Of a stretch of DNA of 64,000 nucleotides, positions 1 to 11,321 are shown piece after piece. The stretch covers positions 1,087,501 through 1,151,500 of the forward strand of contig JAOTON010001898.1 in assembly GCA_034440635.1 (NCBI GenBank), read 5' to 3'. The notes below the pieces were generated by a model. That model did not search any database, had not been told where the DNA came from, and saw only the letters and a list, made by a program, of their open reading frames with translations. How positions within the stretch are numbered: the first letter of the stretch is position 1; each line of letters starts with the position of its first letter. This stretch comes from Lepas anatifera. Its lineage: Eukaryota > Arthropoda > Thecostraca > Lepadidae. The position numbers and the translations under genes are program-made.

Positions 1-1251
1 GGGCCGGCACCGGATTCGAAGCGTTTGGGGGAAGGGGGCCCGGGCCCGCTGGTCCTCTCCTTGGGTGGTACTGGGTATTGCAGAGCGTGGCGGATTGAGT
101 GGGTTAATCAAGGGTGACATTGGCCGATCCCATCTCCACAGTTTTTTCTTATTTCCTTTGCATACTTTTTTTCGATTCTTAGGTATGTTGTCCCCCACAC
201 TACCAGTTCAAAACCGCAGGTAATTGTAAATTTCTTTGGATTAAAATCTCCCGACATTCTTGATTTTTTCCAGTTGGGAGATAAACCTAGAACGAGATAT
301 TTAGGGAAGATTGATGCTACCTTTGGCATATTAAAAACCCTCTATACGAATCTAGACCTAAATATGTATATGCGTAATTACCGAAAGAAATGCATCATCA
401 TCAAAAGCATCATTTAAGATGCCTAGTTGGAGTGGACATCACTGTCAGAGTTTGTCCATGGCGTATAGGGGGCATTCCACGGCAGATCGACAAGTTGATA
501 ACACCCTCTTATCTCAGATTTCGGTGTATGTTTTTGTGAGGGGGCTATTTGTGAAGCTGATGACCATGTTTCTATTAATTGTGTTCCCTGACTTACGGTT
601 TGAAAATTATAGTCTCAAGCATTTTGATCATATTCACTTACATGCCTTTTTTAAAGTTGAAATTTTACCTGTATGCTTTTAAAAATACCATGAAGACTTG
701 ATCTAGGTCTGTTAAGGACGAATTACGAATTTTGGCTCATGAGAAATATAATTCAAAAAACAAGTTTTTGAATTTATTATATATTGTTGATTTATTCAAC
801 ATCTATGAACATTATTTTCCTATGCCTTACTTTAAACTTGTTGAGGCTCATATTACTCTTTATATTTTTCTCTATAAGATTCAGCAATAAAAAGAATGGA
901 GTCTTTAACCGAAAGCGAGTTCTGAGTTCCCAAATGTCCCGATCCCCTTTTTTGTGAGGTTCGTGAGCCAGCGCAGACCGCCGTCGCTGCGACTATCAAA
1001 CGTCTCTGGTCACGAAAAAGACCTTCTTTAGCACGAATCCCACCACTGACACTTGTGTCAATGGTGGGATTCGTGGGGCATGTTAGTTACTTAGTTAAGG
1101 GCTTTTTATAAGGCGTTCTGTGCAAAGCACCTTTGCCCGCCTCTAAAGTGTGGGGGAGAATTTTCCGGGAGGGGTGTTTACTTTAATGTCGCAGAACAAA
1201 GAGGGTAAGGATGTATTTAAAACAATAAATTGTAATCAATGTCCCATTCCT
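1..1251. other. No gene recognised
   Basis: I see no supportable gene here. The short open frames in this stretch have no recognisable domain, no splice context and AT-rich codon use. The only structured feature is the hairpin at 1032-1075, listed separately. Confidence 0.5.
1032..1075. repeat. 20-bp-arm hairpin
   Basis: The arms at 1032-1051 and 1056-1075 are inverted copies matching at 19 of 20 positions around a 4-nt loop. The arm begins CACGAATCCCACCA. There is no T-run directly after it and no gene next to it, so a terminator role is not supported. It may be a remnant of a small foldback element. Confidence 0.7.
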
Positions 1252-1253
1252 TA

Positions 1254-2141
1254 ACACCCGCACTGGGGGGGGGTCTGACACGCGCACTGGTGGGCCCCTG
1301 AGCTCTCGGAAATTAAGTGACGTAGAAAAACTCCAGTTCGAGCCTGGGTGGGAGCTATTGAAATCTATACTATGACCGATTTCAATTGACCTAGGTAAGT
1401 AGGATGGAAATGGGATTCAAACGAGGTCATAATAGCCATGTATGAGCCTTGCTGGGGATTTTTCTAGAAATGCTGTGATTAAGCGCAAAAAAGTTAAGAA
1501 TGCACTGACAACTGACCAAGGTCATTATGAGAGCGTCTCAAAAATGTAAAGTTAACTTTTGAGGGTTAAGTCGTTCAAGCTCATTGACCTACGACGTCAC
1601 AATTTGACATATTCCCTATAATTACACCATGAATAGCACCAAACCAACCGTTGGACGGAAAATGAGGATTGACCTTTACCCATGACATTTTACTTTGACC
1701 TGTGGCTTGACCTTTACATTGAGTTATCTTAACTTTGACGTCGTAACATGATATACGTCATACTGGGTAACGTCACGCGATCGGAAGCACCGGACAAATG
1801 ACTTAGAGAATATTGGTATGGCGTTGAACTGAGGCCTTGATCTTCATGTTGGGTGAACTTGACATATAATCTTATTTTATATATCGCTATAACGTTGCCA
1901 GTCGGTCTTTGATGCACGCGAACTCGTACAACCGCGCGATTGCAGCGATCTCAAAATAAAGGGTTTAACTTTGAAAGTCTTAATTACAAAATTGGGGCCG
2001 ATTTTCAAGATTATTTGACCAATCGACGTGCCATTGGATATTCTCAAAAATAGCTATATAGCGTTTTTGGCCACGAAGGGTACTCCGACCACCTAGAAAA
2101 AGTAGGCGAGGGCTTCCGAGGCTCCCCGCCAGTGTGCTTGT
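1254..2141. mobile_element. TA-flanked miniature transposon, CRE/AGGTCA subfamily
   Basis: The ends are inverted: ACACCCGCACTGGGG on the left, and on the right a sequence whose complement starts ACAAGCACACTGGCGGGG. Both sides abut a TA dinucleotide (1252-1253 and 2142-2143), as for Tc1/mariner-type insertions. The inside has no coding capacity. It aligns along its length with the element at 7036-7944, sharing stretches such as TTGACCTAGGT and GACCTACGACGTCAC. It belongs to the AGGTCA-rich group found throughout the window. The assignment to Tc1/mariner is inferred from the TA target only, because no transposase is present. Confidence 0.6.
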
Positions 2142-2143
2142 TA

Positions 2144-2660
2144 TCACGCGCTGGTATGAGGTCCTGGACCACCTTTACTAGCATGGGGGTACCCATCCCC
2201 CTACGATCTCTGCAACCATGCCTGGAAGGGAAAAGGAAAGCAGTGTTCCATTGCTTGCCTCGATCTCTACCAAAAATGCTTATACAACTTTTCGGTTAGG
2301 TCATTTTTGTGGTTTCGAGAGGCCAAAGTATGTTTCCATAAGAATACAACGGAAACTTAAATCTTGTATCGTAATGGCTAACAAACTATAACAAGAGGGA
2401 AGTTATTGCCATCGTTGAAATGTATGTGCGGAAACAAAAAGTACTCAAATTAGCTATTAAGTCCAGAAAATGCTTCAATAAGGCAATCACGAGAGAAGGA
2501 ACATTGAATATTCACAAGTTCGTGCTGGTTAATTCGAAGACCATTATTGTGCATGAGCTCTCGAACGATGAGGGACAGAAGGTTCAAGTTTCAAATTGAA
2601 TATGTGAACTTCAATTGCGCCACGGGATGGAGTCGTTCTTCCGATCCGTGGGTCAGATCT
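2144..2660. other. No feature seen
   Basis: AT-rich, non-repetitive sequence between two TA-flanked elements. I see no open frame with recognisable content. Confidence 0.4.
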
Positions 2661-2662
2661 TA

Positions 2663-3492
2663 AACCTCGTCCGGTGAGGGTTTTTGAACCCCCTCGGGTT
2701 TTTCTGGCGGTAAAAAAACGGCGGCGGGAAGCGCTGCCGTACTTGGCACAGCTTATCCTTGCTCAATTCCGCAACTTTCCGCAAAATTCTATGGTTAAGT
2801 CATCTTAGGTCAGGTCACCAGTGCAGGTCAAGTGACCTCATCTACAAAATGTTTAAGGTGGCATAAGTAAGAAATGGAGGAATCTATTCGAATTGAAACT
2901 TATACCACATAATGGGCCGACCAAGTGCTAAAACGTATATTCCGGGATTTTCATATCAATGACCTAAGGTCAAGTACAGACCATGACCTCCCCATTGGAA
3001 ATGTATGGAAGAAAATATATTGGGTTGTATTTGTGTAGATACAGCTGAGAATACCTTCATATTCTCAAAATCCTAGTATCCTGTGCCCCTTTCCTGGTTC
3101 ATTTCGCAATTTTTGCTCTATGGCCTCTGAGAGGTCATCTGGGCGTATTTAAGCAGTTTTTAGACTTAGGTAAAAAACTTTGCATGCAATGATGAAACAG
3201 CTTTTATTTTGATGCCATTGCGTTCATATTGCTATTGCGAGTCGATTGATATGCATATCGACTACGCTAGGGTAAAAAGTGACCTTGACCTGACCTGAGG
3301 TAGATTCATTTTTGTGTTTTGACCTAGTATGGTCATATTCTACATCATTTGATTCACCGTGACGAGAGAAAGCGAATGGTGCCCAAAAAATGGTCCTAAA
3401 AGTGGTCCACCAGCATTCACGTTTTTTTCTATCCCGCACAGCAGCCGACTTCGAAGGGGGTGTTCAAACTCCCCACCTACCGGGGCGAAGGT
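2663..3492. mobile_element. Degenerate TA-flanked AGGTCA-rich element
   Basis: Internal sequence matches the better-preserved copies at 26049-27252 and 59665-60509: an AAACGGCGGCG block, then AGGTCAGGTCACCAGTGCAG, then ACCTAAGGTCAAG and CATGACCTCCCCATTGGAAA. The left end (ACCTCGTCCGGTGAGGG) and right end (complement ACCTTCGCCCCGGTAGG) are imperfect inverted repeats. TA flanks the left side, and the right flank reads CA, presumably mutated. TGACC hexamers cluster around 3280-3300. Non-coding. Confidence 0.5.
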
Positions 3493-3851
3493 CAATAACA
3501 GAATATGACATCTTTATTTCAAAAGGTACTCCTTGTGTTTCAGTGTTAGTTACGTGGACTAAAAAAGCACGGTTATCATCACAACTAACTGTACGCAGCT
3601 AATGACATCATGGTTGACTTTCCAGTGGTTTCAAACACCATTCAGAAGAACACGGTCTAACGTGCAATTCTGAACGAAAATAAAGTAAAGGACTTCGCTC
3701 CGCAGCCGCAGCTAACGCCGTTCGGACCCTGGAGGATCACATATGATATGGTACTAGCGGACTAATGGTACCAAGCGGAATGGGTCTGTATTTTGAGCAG
3801 CCAGAGGGAGAACCATTTTTTAATTGGCTGGATCTTGGCTTGTTTCCACAA
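3493..3851. other. No feature seen
   Basis: I recognise nothing in this stretch between a miniature element and the LINE fragment. Confidence 0.35.
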
Positions 3852-4575
3852 TTATGACAATTTCTCCTCATTTAGGGTTTTGTTGAAAAGAGCGGTATTT
3901 GGTTTGTATATCAGTATCGCCGTTAGCTTCAAAATACGAGGGGGAATTTCGTCGGGACCTAGGGATTGATTGAAATTGAGTGAGTTTAGTTGGTTCAACA
4001 CTTCTCGCTCGGTGATAACGATGTTGTTTGAAGAAGGGCTGATTTCTCTGTTTGTGTCCATGTGAGGCTGGGATTCATCATCGATGTGTAGCCTGAACAA
4101 CGAAGCGCAATATTTGTTTAGCAAGCTTGCTTTCTCTGTGTCCTCGGAGACTAAATCGCCGGAGTCATAGACCAAAGGGGTTGTGCTGGAAAGTTTCTGT
4201 CGTCCTATAAGTGTTTTCAATGTATTGTGATATTGATAGGTGCTGGAGTGCTGCGGCGAGGAGCATAATCATAAGTAGATATGATGTTCGCTGGCCTGTC
4301 TCCTCGAATCCTAATCCTGGAATAATCTAAGTGTTTTTTTACATCCGGATTCGAGGAGACAGGCCAGCCGACACCTATCTATTGTGATAATGAGATGGAT
4401 TTGCTTAAGCTGGACATGCGTCGCTAAATTCCTTTGCACCCTCCATCTTTCCCCGCCTTCTCCTGTCACGCTTCTTAGCCAATTTGAATTGCGATTGCAT
4501 TTGCGAATGCTTCTTAAAACCTCCGATGTCACCCATGGGTTTTTCCCGCTGTTAATTAGTAATTGCTTTTTCATC
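3852..4575 (-). pseudogene. Non-LTR retrotransposon fragment (linker and start of RT)
   Basis: Two minus-strand frames (4574-4311, then 4220-3852) together resemble the stretch of a LINE ORF2 between endonuclease and reverse transcriptase. The first contains KNPWVTSEVLRSIRKCNR, the usual 'PW.T.e....i..R' linker. The second contains SLGPDEIPPRILK, the 'GPDGIP..ilK' block that opens the RT fingers. Catalytic palm motifs are absent, so this is a dead piece. The frames are separated by about 90 bp carrying an inverted repeat (4291-4367). The element family cannot be fixed from so little sequence. Confidence 0.6.
4291..4367. repeat. 21-bp perfect inverted repeat inside LINE fragment
   Basis: The arms at 4291-4311 and 4347-4367 are perfect reverse complements (CTGGCCTGTCTCCTCGAATC plus one base) around a 35-bp spacer. 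Flanking bases continue the symmetry weakly: GATAGGTG near 4231 answers CACCTATC near 4372. This suggests a foldback rearrangement of the LINE fragment. Confidence 0.75.
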
Positions 4576-5042
4576 TATCCCCACTGATCACCACGTTTAT
4601 CGATCTCTATCCGTCTCTATTAATCCCGACCTCTTCTGTATGGACGCAACAAACCCAGTAACATGCATCTGTCCGAGTTAGTCAAGGGCACGCCCAGTAC
4701 GGCTCATCGCGCAGGCAAACTACAGCACAAAGGGGCAGCAGTTTGAAAAACAATACATCACGCCCCGTGTTGAGGAATTAACGTGCCTTACATTCGCGCG
4801 TCCCTAGCTATACAATGGTACAGTTACTGTGCAATTGGCTCTCTTAACACCCCTAAACGGCGCGCTTCCTAGCACCTGCCACCTCTTCGCCGGGTCACAA
4901 GGTCACATTCTCCGCAATCCGATGCCGGCTCAGCTCGCACCGGCACCACCAGCTCAGGTCACGCGACAGCGAGGGTCGTCTCCTTAGACCACTCAGCTCC
5001 GTGCTCAGGTCAGGTGACAGCCAGGGTCGTCTCAGCAGATCA
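4576..5042. other. Non-coding; diverged repeat also seen at 5480-5590
   Basis: No gene. The segment around 4885-4980 (CGGGTCACAAGGTCACATT, then GCGAGGGTCGTCTCC) recurs in diverged form at 5503-5585, so both are copies of one dispersed or locally duplicated repeat. Within 4930-5050 a GGGTCGTCTC...CACTCAGCTCCGTG motif is also duplicated in tandem. Confidence 0.45.
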
Positions 5043-5138
5043 CTCAGCTCCGTGGCAGCAGGGGCGGCAGCATACAGAGACGATGATGATTTCATCATCG
5101 TCTCTGTATGCTGCCGCCCCTGCTGCCACGGAGCTGAG
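5043..5138. repeat. Near-perfect 96-bp palindrome (47-bp arms)
   Basis: The left arm (5043-5089) begins CTCAGCTCCGTGGCAG and ends GACGATGATGA. The right arm (5092-5138) is its exact reverse complement, and only two T bases separate them. The left arm continues a motif repeated in the preceding 100 bp, so the palindrome probably arose by inverted duplication of that sequence. Transcribed from either strand it would give a 47-bp hairpin. It could equally be a hairpin-type assembly artefact. Confidence 0.9.
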
Positions 5139-5686
5139 AACGGTAGGCAAACATGCAATATAAAAGTATGAAAGACAGGTGTCCCCCATTTAGATATAAC
5201 GCGGCACATACGCTAATGATGATAATGGCGGAGAGGCCAGGCCTTCTGCTGATCTTAGCCTGCACGCGGCGCTGCATATGGCGCCGGGGTGACTTAATGC
5301 TCTCTCGAAACACGGCCCTTGAATGTGCAAAATGGAGCTTGGATAATTTAGCACCAAGGTTTCACGAATGTGCTAAATTTGGCATCAAATCTTTTTAAAG
5401 TCACGCATCCCTACACGTTTACAAAGGCGCAATCACAATGCAATCGGGTCCAAACTATCACCCCTGAACGATGCGCTGCGTGACATTTGCTACCCCTTTG
5501 TTGGGTCACAAGGTTACATTGCCCGCATTCCGATGTCGGCCCAGCTCCACCCCCTCAAGCCATGTAACGGCGAGGGTCGTCTCCGACCTGACAATGTGTG
5601 GAAAGCTGAACATGCTTGCTACTAGAAGCATCATTTGATAGGTTGGCATCAGTATTCAGTTTTGGACAAAACTGCCAATCTGTGCA
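5139..5686. other. Non-coding repeat sequence
   Basis: No gene recognised. It contains the second copy of the GGGTCACAAGGTTACATT / GCGAGGGTCGTCTCC repeat at about 5503-5585. The rest shows nothing distinctive. Confidence 0.35.
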
Positions 5687-5755
5687 CCGCCAACCCGGGT
5701 TCGAACCAGGATGCTCTGTAATAGAGCGGAACATCCTACCCTACTACACCACGGC
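5687..5755 (-). pseudogene. tRNA-like sequence (tRNA pseudogene or SINE head)
   Basis: On the minus strand an A-box (TGGTGTAGTAGG) is followed at tRNA-like spacing by a perfect B-box (GGTTCGAACCC, the complement of 5697-5707). The T-arm folds as CCTGG-TTCGAAC-CCGGG. The acceptor ends (GCCGTGG and TTGGCGG) do not pair, and the anticodon arm has a short, non-standard loop, so it is not a working tRNA. It is either a decayed tRNA copy or the promoter head of a tRNA-derived SINE. No SINE body or tail could be delimited. Confidence 0.55.
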
Positions 5756-7035
5756 TCTGCACGCTGCCGCCACCCCACTAGTCCGGACAGGCGACCCGTT
5801 AGGAGGTCACGTGACTCTGCCGCCGGTACCTCCGACTAATCAAGGTCACTGGCGGTGACGGAATCTGGCGTTGAACGCTTGAGTAAGCCAGAAAGCGCTG
5901 GCATCTCAAAATGTTATTGAAATCGATGTTTCGGAACAGTTAAGATACAACAATCCGCTGTAACCACTGTGACGCTCAATTTCATAGGTAAGATGGTGTT
6001 GCAAAGTGTCAAGAGACCGATCATATTAAGGGCTAGCTATCAGTCATTAGCTTGAGTTCTGCATCCCTTGCACTTCATGGGTGAATTCAAGGAAGGCAAG
6101 TGAGGGCACTTGCTCCCTTCCCTAGACTGAGCCTCAACGCCCCTGAAATGGTCGCGGCTTCCCCTAAAATGTCAGTGGCGCCATGACAAACTTTCGTTTG
6201 CCACCCGTTTACTCTTCCCTTCATGATTCAAATGAGCACCCCCACGATAGGTTTTGGTTTATCACCCCTCCCCCCTTCTGGCTCGGATGGCGACCCGCTT
6301 TCAATCATGTGTCCCCCCATAAGAGATCCTGTATTTGCCCATTCTGCACCCTCGACAACCATGTTTCCTCTCCCTGCCCCTCCCTCCTGCTCCTCCTCCT
6401 CTCCTACTCCTCCTCTCCCAACCCAACCAGAACTCGGCTGCCCGCAAGTTCTGTCGCCTCTACCCGCCGACAACTTTACCGCTGGATCGCCGGTGCGCGG
6501 TCCCGCTCTGCTGTGTGGCCGTCGGCCGGGGCGCCTCACATAGGCCCTAAATGCCTCCGTCCGTGGCCAATATTACTTTTCGTGGAAAATTCCTTCGTAA
6601 TACCGCAAATACTCCCCGAGTTTTGGACCAAGGAGCTCATTTGACAGATAATTGAACAGTGCATAAAACTTGCATTCGACATATAGGTTTTATTTTACAT
6701 GGGCGTAATCAGGACAGTGAAAAGAGGGGCATTTGGAGCAACTTAATCCAGCCCAAGGTGTCCGTAAAATATTTTGCAGATGTTGTCGTGGCGCCATGAA
6801 TTGTGACCGAATTGTAGTTTGAAACACTGCCAACAATAAATATGGAATCCATGAATAACGATACAGCAATCTTGGTCTGCCATAAATTCATAAGCGTTAT
6901 CACGAACAACAAAACGGGAGGCATCATAAATGTGTATTTGAGATTTTTTCTTTCTAAGCCAGCTTTTTTGGTATAATTGTAACACCTTTTCTGCATGGGA
7001 ATGTTCTATTATAACCGGTATTCGAGTGATTATTA
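5756..7035. other. Non-coding, with a pyrimidine-rich tract
   Basis: No gene recognised. Positions 6360-6430 are an almost pure C/T tract (CTCCTCCTCCTCTCCTACTC), which makes long but meaningless open frames in several phases. The stretch 6537-6576 is one arm of a long-distance inverted repeat with 9228-9267. Confidence 0.45.
6537..6576 (+). repeat. Left arm of 40-bp inverted repeat pair
   Basis: These 40 bases (starting CACATAGGCCCTAAATGCC) are the exact reverse complement of 9228-9267, about 2.65 kb away. The pair encloses the miniature element at 7036-7944 and unannotated sequence. Confidence 0.8.
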
Positions 7036-7944
7036 ACAACCACACTGGAGAGGGGTCCGACCTTAACGCACACAGGATGGGGGGCTGGTAAGCCCCCTGA
7101 GATATCGGAAACTTAGAGGCTTAAGAAATGCCGGTTGGGAAGTGGGTGGGGGCTATGGTGATCTACATCATAACTAATTTCCATTGACCTAGGTCTATAT
7201 TGTCATGGTCAAACGAGGTCATAAAGGTCAAATTTTGGCCATGCTTGGGACCTGTTGGTAAATGCCATGATAATGCGTGGAAAAAGCCGGGAGTAAGCTA
7301 AAGCCGGACCACGGTCATAGAGGCTGTGTCGCAAAGAATCTTTCCTTCATTTTTGAGGTCTAGGTCATTCAAGGTCATCGACCTATGACGTCACAATATG
7401 GTATATTCCCTATTATGCACACTTAAAGTAGCAATATAGCAAACCTTGTGCTGGAAAGGAGGATTGGCCTTTCCAGACGAAAGGAGGATCTTTAACCTTG
7501 ACCTTTGACCTTGAACTTACAACTGGGTTACCTTTACTATGACGTCATAGCATAATATACGTCAGACTAGGACACGTAAATCACCGGGGTCAATGACCTT
7601 GAAATTGCTGGTATGACTTTGGACTTTGACCTCGATCTTCACGTGAGGTGACCTTGACAAATCATCCCGTCTATATGACACTGTGACGTCACCACTTGGT
7701 CTCCAATGCAAGCAAACCGGTTCGACTGCGCGGTCGCGGCGATTTCAAAATGTAGGTCTGACTTTAGAAGCCTATAAATCAAACAATTTTCGACAAATTT
7801 TCAAAATTATTTCACTATTCGACGCGCTGTTAAATTTTCTCAAATGCGACCGATTCCCGTGTTTTGGCTACGAGCGGTTCTCCGGTCATCCCGGAAAAAA
7901 ACAGTTGGGAGAGTACCTATCCGAAGCCCCTCCAGTGCGCGTGT
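7036..7944. mobile_element. TA-flanked miniature transposon, CRE/AGGTCA subfamily
   Basis: The right end reads (on its complement) CACGCGCACTGGAGGGG. The left end, ACAACCACACTGGAGAGGGG, is its diverged inverted copy. TA lies at both borders, but the register is one base uncertain. It aligns with 1254-2141. Inside are several AGGTCA/TGACCT hexamers (7180-7230, 7350-7390) and a cluster of TGACGTCA or close variants near 7387, 7540 and 7684, the consensus CREB/ATF site. No coding potential. Confidence 0.6.
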
Positions 7945-9604
7945 AAACACGCAGAGTAGAAGAAAGGGGTAGAATATATCCCTACCTTGTGTTTCCTCAA
8001 CAAGGCATATTAAAATATCAGTCCGTGAAGGTCAGTACGTTTCTCTCCCCCCCCGCCCACCCTCCGCTACATATGATATCGCGGTATCGCCAACTATGGG
8101 ACGTTGGTCACCTGAGCAGCCCGAGCGTCATCTTGCGTCAGCTCGTGACAGTGGGAACGGCGAGGAAATTCGATTCCCGATTGAATCCCTAGGACACCTC
8201 GGAACTCCGATGTTTACGGCGACCGTTCATTTGGATGAAAAGGTATGACTGGTATTCACCATATGTGGTTTAACGTGTGATATGCAGCAAAACAGGATTC
8301 TTAGGTAACGTTTTTTGCTGTCCTGGCATTGCTTGTAGGTGTTATAATGAATGTCTGAATCCCGGAATCACGAGAGGCTTAATCCCGTGATTGTGGCTTT
8401 TTGAAAATAGCCGGATCCCAATCCCGAGATTGACATACCTAACAGGAACATTTCTCATGCAATGAATGGTTCGTTGTCGGCAGTCCCTCCGGGTATTTGG
8501 ATAACAGTCAACACAGCAGTCAATACACAAATTTAGACGGTTATAGTGCTTTGAAATTGTATAAACTAACTTCAGCACTTCTAGGCATTTATTATAGCAT
8601 CGTTCTCTGATAGTCCACTCATATGGCTCATTCTTGGCCGGTCCATGCCTCTATTCGGTAACCCACGGCATTGCGTTAGCACCGCAGCGGCCTGGCTGGA
8701 GCCACAACCTGAGTTATTATATGTCATCTGGAGCACGGGGCTGCAAGTGGACGCAAGATATTTTGACTTGCCCTTGTAGAGCACACCCTGGGGAATCGTT
8801 TGATGGTAGTCTTATGCTGGGCCGATGCTGGCCAAGTTTTAAATCCCTCTCTTTGTATTTGTAACTTGACCAGTTTTTGAGATATGCAGTATACTGAGAG
8901 AATGGTCTATAAAATAGTTGTCAAAACTTTTTTGCATTATTTTATACCAAAACCCATTGCAAAGGGCTCACAGAACAGTGGTATTGCCATACTTTGACCT
9001 GTTCTTGCTTTCATGGTCGATTTTAAGCATAGAATACATTTAGAAATGTACGTAGTTTTCGCTGCAGATCTCTGGTCCGCGGGTGGCGCACCCGAGTGCT
9101 TACTTCAAGCAACTCTACAAAGACTTCCAGAGCATGGTTTGTGTTTTCCATGCCTGTTTCAAGTGCAGTGAAGAATACTCTATCAGTATATGTGCTCAGG
9201 AAATGATTTAGAAAAAGTTGCATTTTCGTAATATTGGCCACGGACGGAGGCATTTAGGGCCTATGTGCGCCTGGCTGCGTGACTGTCCGCCGGCGGCCGC
9301 CTGCGCGCTCTGCCGCCTCTGCCCGGCGGCTCTGCCGCCTGGTCGGCTATTATGCATTTATTCATGCTATAATGCATGAAGGTGTGTTTTGTATGCTTTA
9401 ACCTGTATTCATGGCTCCCGGCGATTTTGGATGCCGAGCTCTGACACGCCGATGCCCCCGATGTTATTTAGGGGCCCCGCGTCGGGGGTGTCATGGCTGC
9501 GCGGCCATGTTCTTAGGTCCTTGTATGCTTTATGTACCGCTTAGCGAAAATATATGTCATATGGCTGCAAATGCACTTTTCCAGCAGGTTGTACCTATGA
9601 GGTG
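7945..9604. other. No gene recognised
   Basis: Non-coding. Frames at 8342-8864 and 9023-9253 have no recognisable domain. 9228-9267 is the right arm of the inverted repeat with 6537-6576. The 9280-9340 interval is GC-rich with repeated CTCTGCCGCCT. The last eight bases before 9613 are the TSD of composite element copy A. Confidence 0.45.
9228..9267 (-). repeat. Right arm of 40-bp inverted repeat pair
   Basis: Exact reverse complement of 6537-6576. Sequence just outside the arm does not match, so the repeat is sharply bounded. Confidence 0.8.
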
Positions 9605-10485
9605 GCATATGGCAGGGGCGTAGGAACGGTTTGAAAGTGGGGGGCCAACCTTAGAGGGGCCCACCTCAAGGGGGCCCCAGTCCACGGGGCCCATAATTAT
9701 AAAAAAAAATTAGTTAGCTCGTTTGGTGTCAATAAGGCACGCATGCACACAAGGATGTCAATATATGGAAAATTGAGAAATTGAATTTTTCCCTATGATT
9801 TCGAGTTGTACCTATTTGATACCAAATCATAGTAAAACGCCAAAAAATTAGTTTTTTACCAAGACCCATTTCAAATACGAAATACATTTTTAAGCTTTTT
9901 TGGAGGATTTCAATCCTTTTTTACCGCAAGCGCGTTTTTATATTTACAGATGTTTAGGCCCTTTTTCTTTTCTTCTTTTTAAAATTTAAATACGCTTATG
10001 AACAAAGGGCATCCTCCTACCTTCAGCATTAAATCAGGTATCTCCTTGGACATCACGCAAGACCATAAGCAAGCTTTTAACGTTTGCATGGTGTCCAAGG
10101 ATACTTAGGCATTTGGCAAAAAATGGGACAATTCTGCTACTGAAACAAATTGGCGCGGCTAAGTACACATCACATCTACAAAACTTTTCATCACATTTAC
10201 AAAATTAGGAACTGTTTGAAAACTACAGACAATGCTTTGATACCAAATAGTCTCACTTCGCTATGCCTAATCAACTTGTATTTTTATTCAATGACGAAAA
10301 TGCGAACATTTATTTATGTTATTACATATCTCTTCTTGCCATCATTAGAGATTGATTTAGGTGAAGCCTGATCACAATAAATACGCCTAGCTATATTTCG
10401 ATGCCTAAAATGCAGAGTTCCAGCATGACTGCAAGTGCAATGTAGGTACTTGATGGCCAGCTTTGTGATGCCGAGGAGGTGTGGG

Positions 10486-10550
10486 CACGGTGTTATAGTG
10501 GTTAGCAGCCTTGCTTTTCACGCGACCAACTCGGGTTTAAGGCACGGCAG
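10486..10550 (+). pseudogene. tRNA-Glu(TTC)-like sequence in composite element
   Basis: The stretch TGTTATAGTGGTTAGCAG, then an anticodon-loop-like CTTTTCAC, then CTCGGGTTTAAGG follows the layout of tRNA-Glu with anticodon TTC. The acceptor stem is not formed and the B-box is degenerate, so it is a relic. Copy B has the equivalent at 54699-54764, so it was part of the element before the copies separated. The CCATATAACCCTGGCATCG sequence downstream is also shared. Confidence 0.5.
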
Positions 10551-11321
10551 ATTCCTTGTGCAAGGAGCGATTTGACTCCCAAGAAACCCCTCCAACAGGG
10601 AAAGAGTTGGCGACGCCATATAACCCTGGCATCGAAAGACGTCGCGCCTTTCGATGGCTCAGGGACGACTGTTGCTCGGCATTTGGTGCGGGTCTGTGTC
10701 CGATTCATGTTTTGTGTTGGGATTGGGTGGTTTGATTGGGCCCGTTCTCGAACTCATTTGGCAACCTCGGGCGTGGTGTTGGTTTTTCAGCGTCCTCCTC
10801 GGGCTTGCGGCGGTACTACCGAACTTGAAGTTCCCTGACAAGTATCGGGCCCGTTTGGGTTTCGTGTTCTTATTACGTTGCTGATAGTTGTATATTCGTT
10901 GCGGGGCCCACCTCAAAGGGGGGCGTATCTCCCTGACCCCGGTTCCTTGCCTTGCCCGGGACCGCTAAATTATCTCGAGGGCCCAGGTCCAGACCATGGT
11001 CGGAACCCAGATCAGTGCTCGGGCCTGACCGTGCATTGCCTCGGGACCGCTTATCAAGGGACCCTACATAGCACGGACCCCTGAGCTCATCAGGGAGTTC
11101 CAGATTCGCACAGGGTGCCAGATTAGTTGGGGCCGTTCGCTCGAGGTCCCCAGGTCACTTATGTGGGTTCAAACAGCTCAGGGACTTGTTAGTCCGGGCC
11201 GTAGCTCAATGATGCTAGAACAGTTCGGGCCCATACCGATGAGGCCCAGTTAAACACGCGGTCCCGATTAGCTCGGCCCCACTAGGCTTAGGGGTCCCAG
11301 GGTGGCTGATATGTCTCGACA

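Noticed and set aside
6183..6644. 153-codon plus-strand open frame
   Set aside because: Driven by a C/T-rich tract that keeps several frames open. No domain, no splice context.
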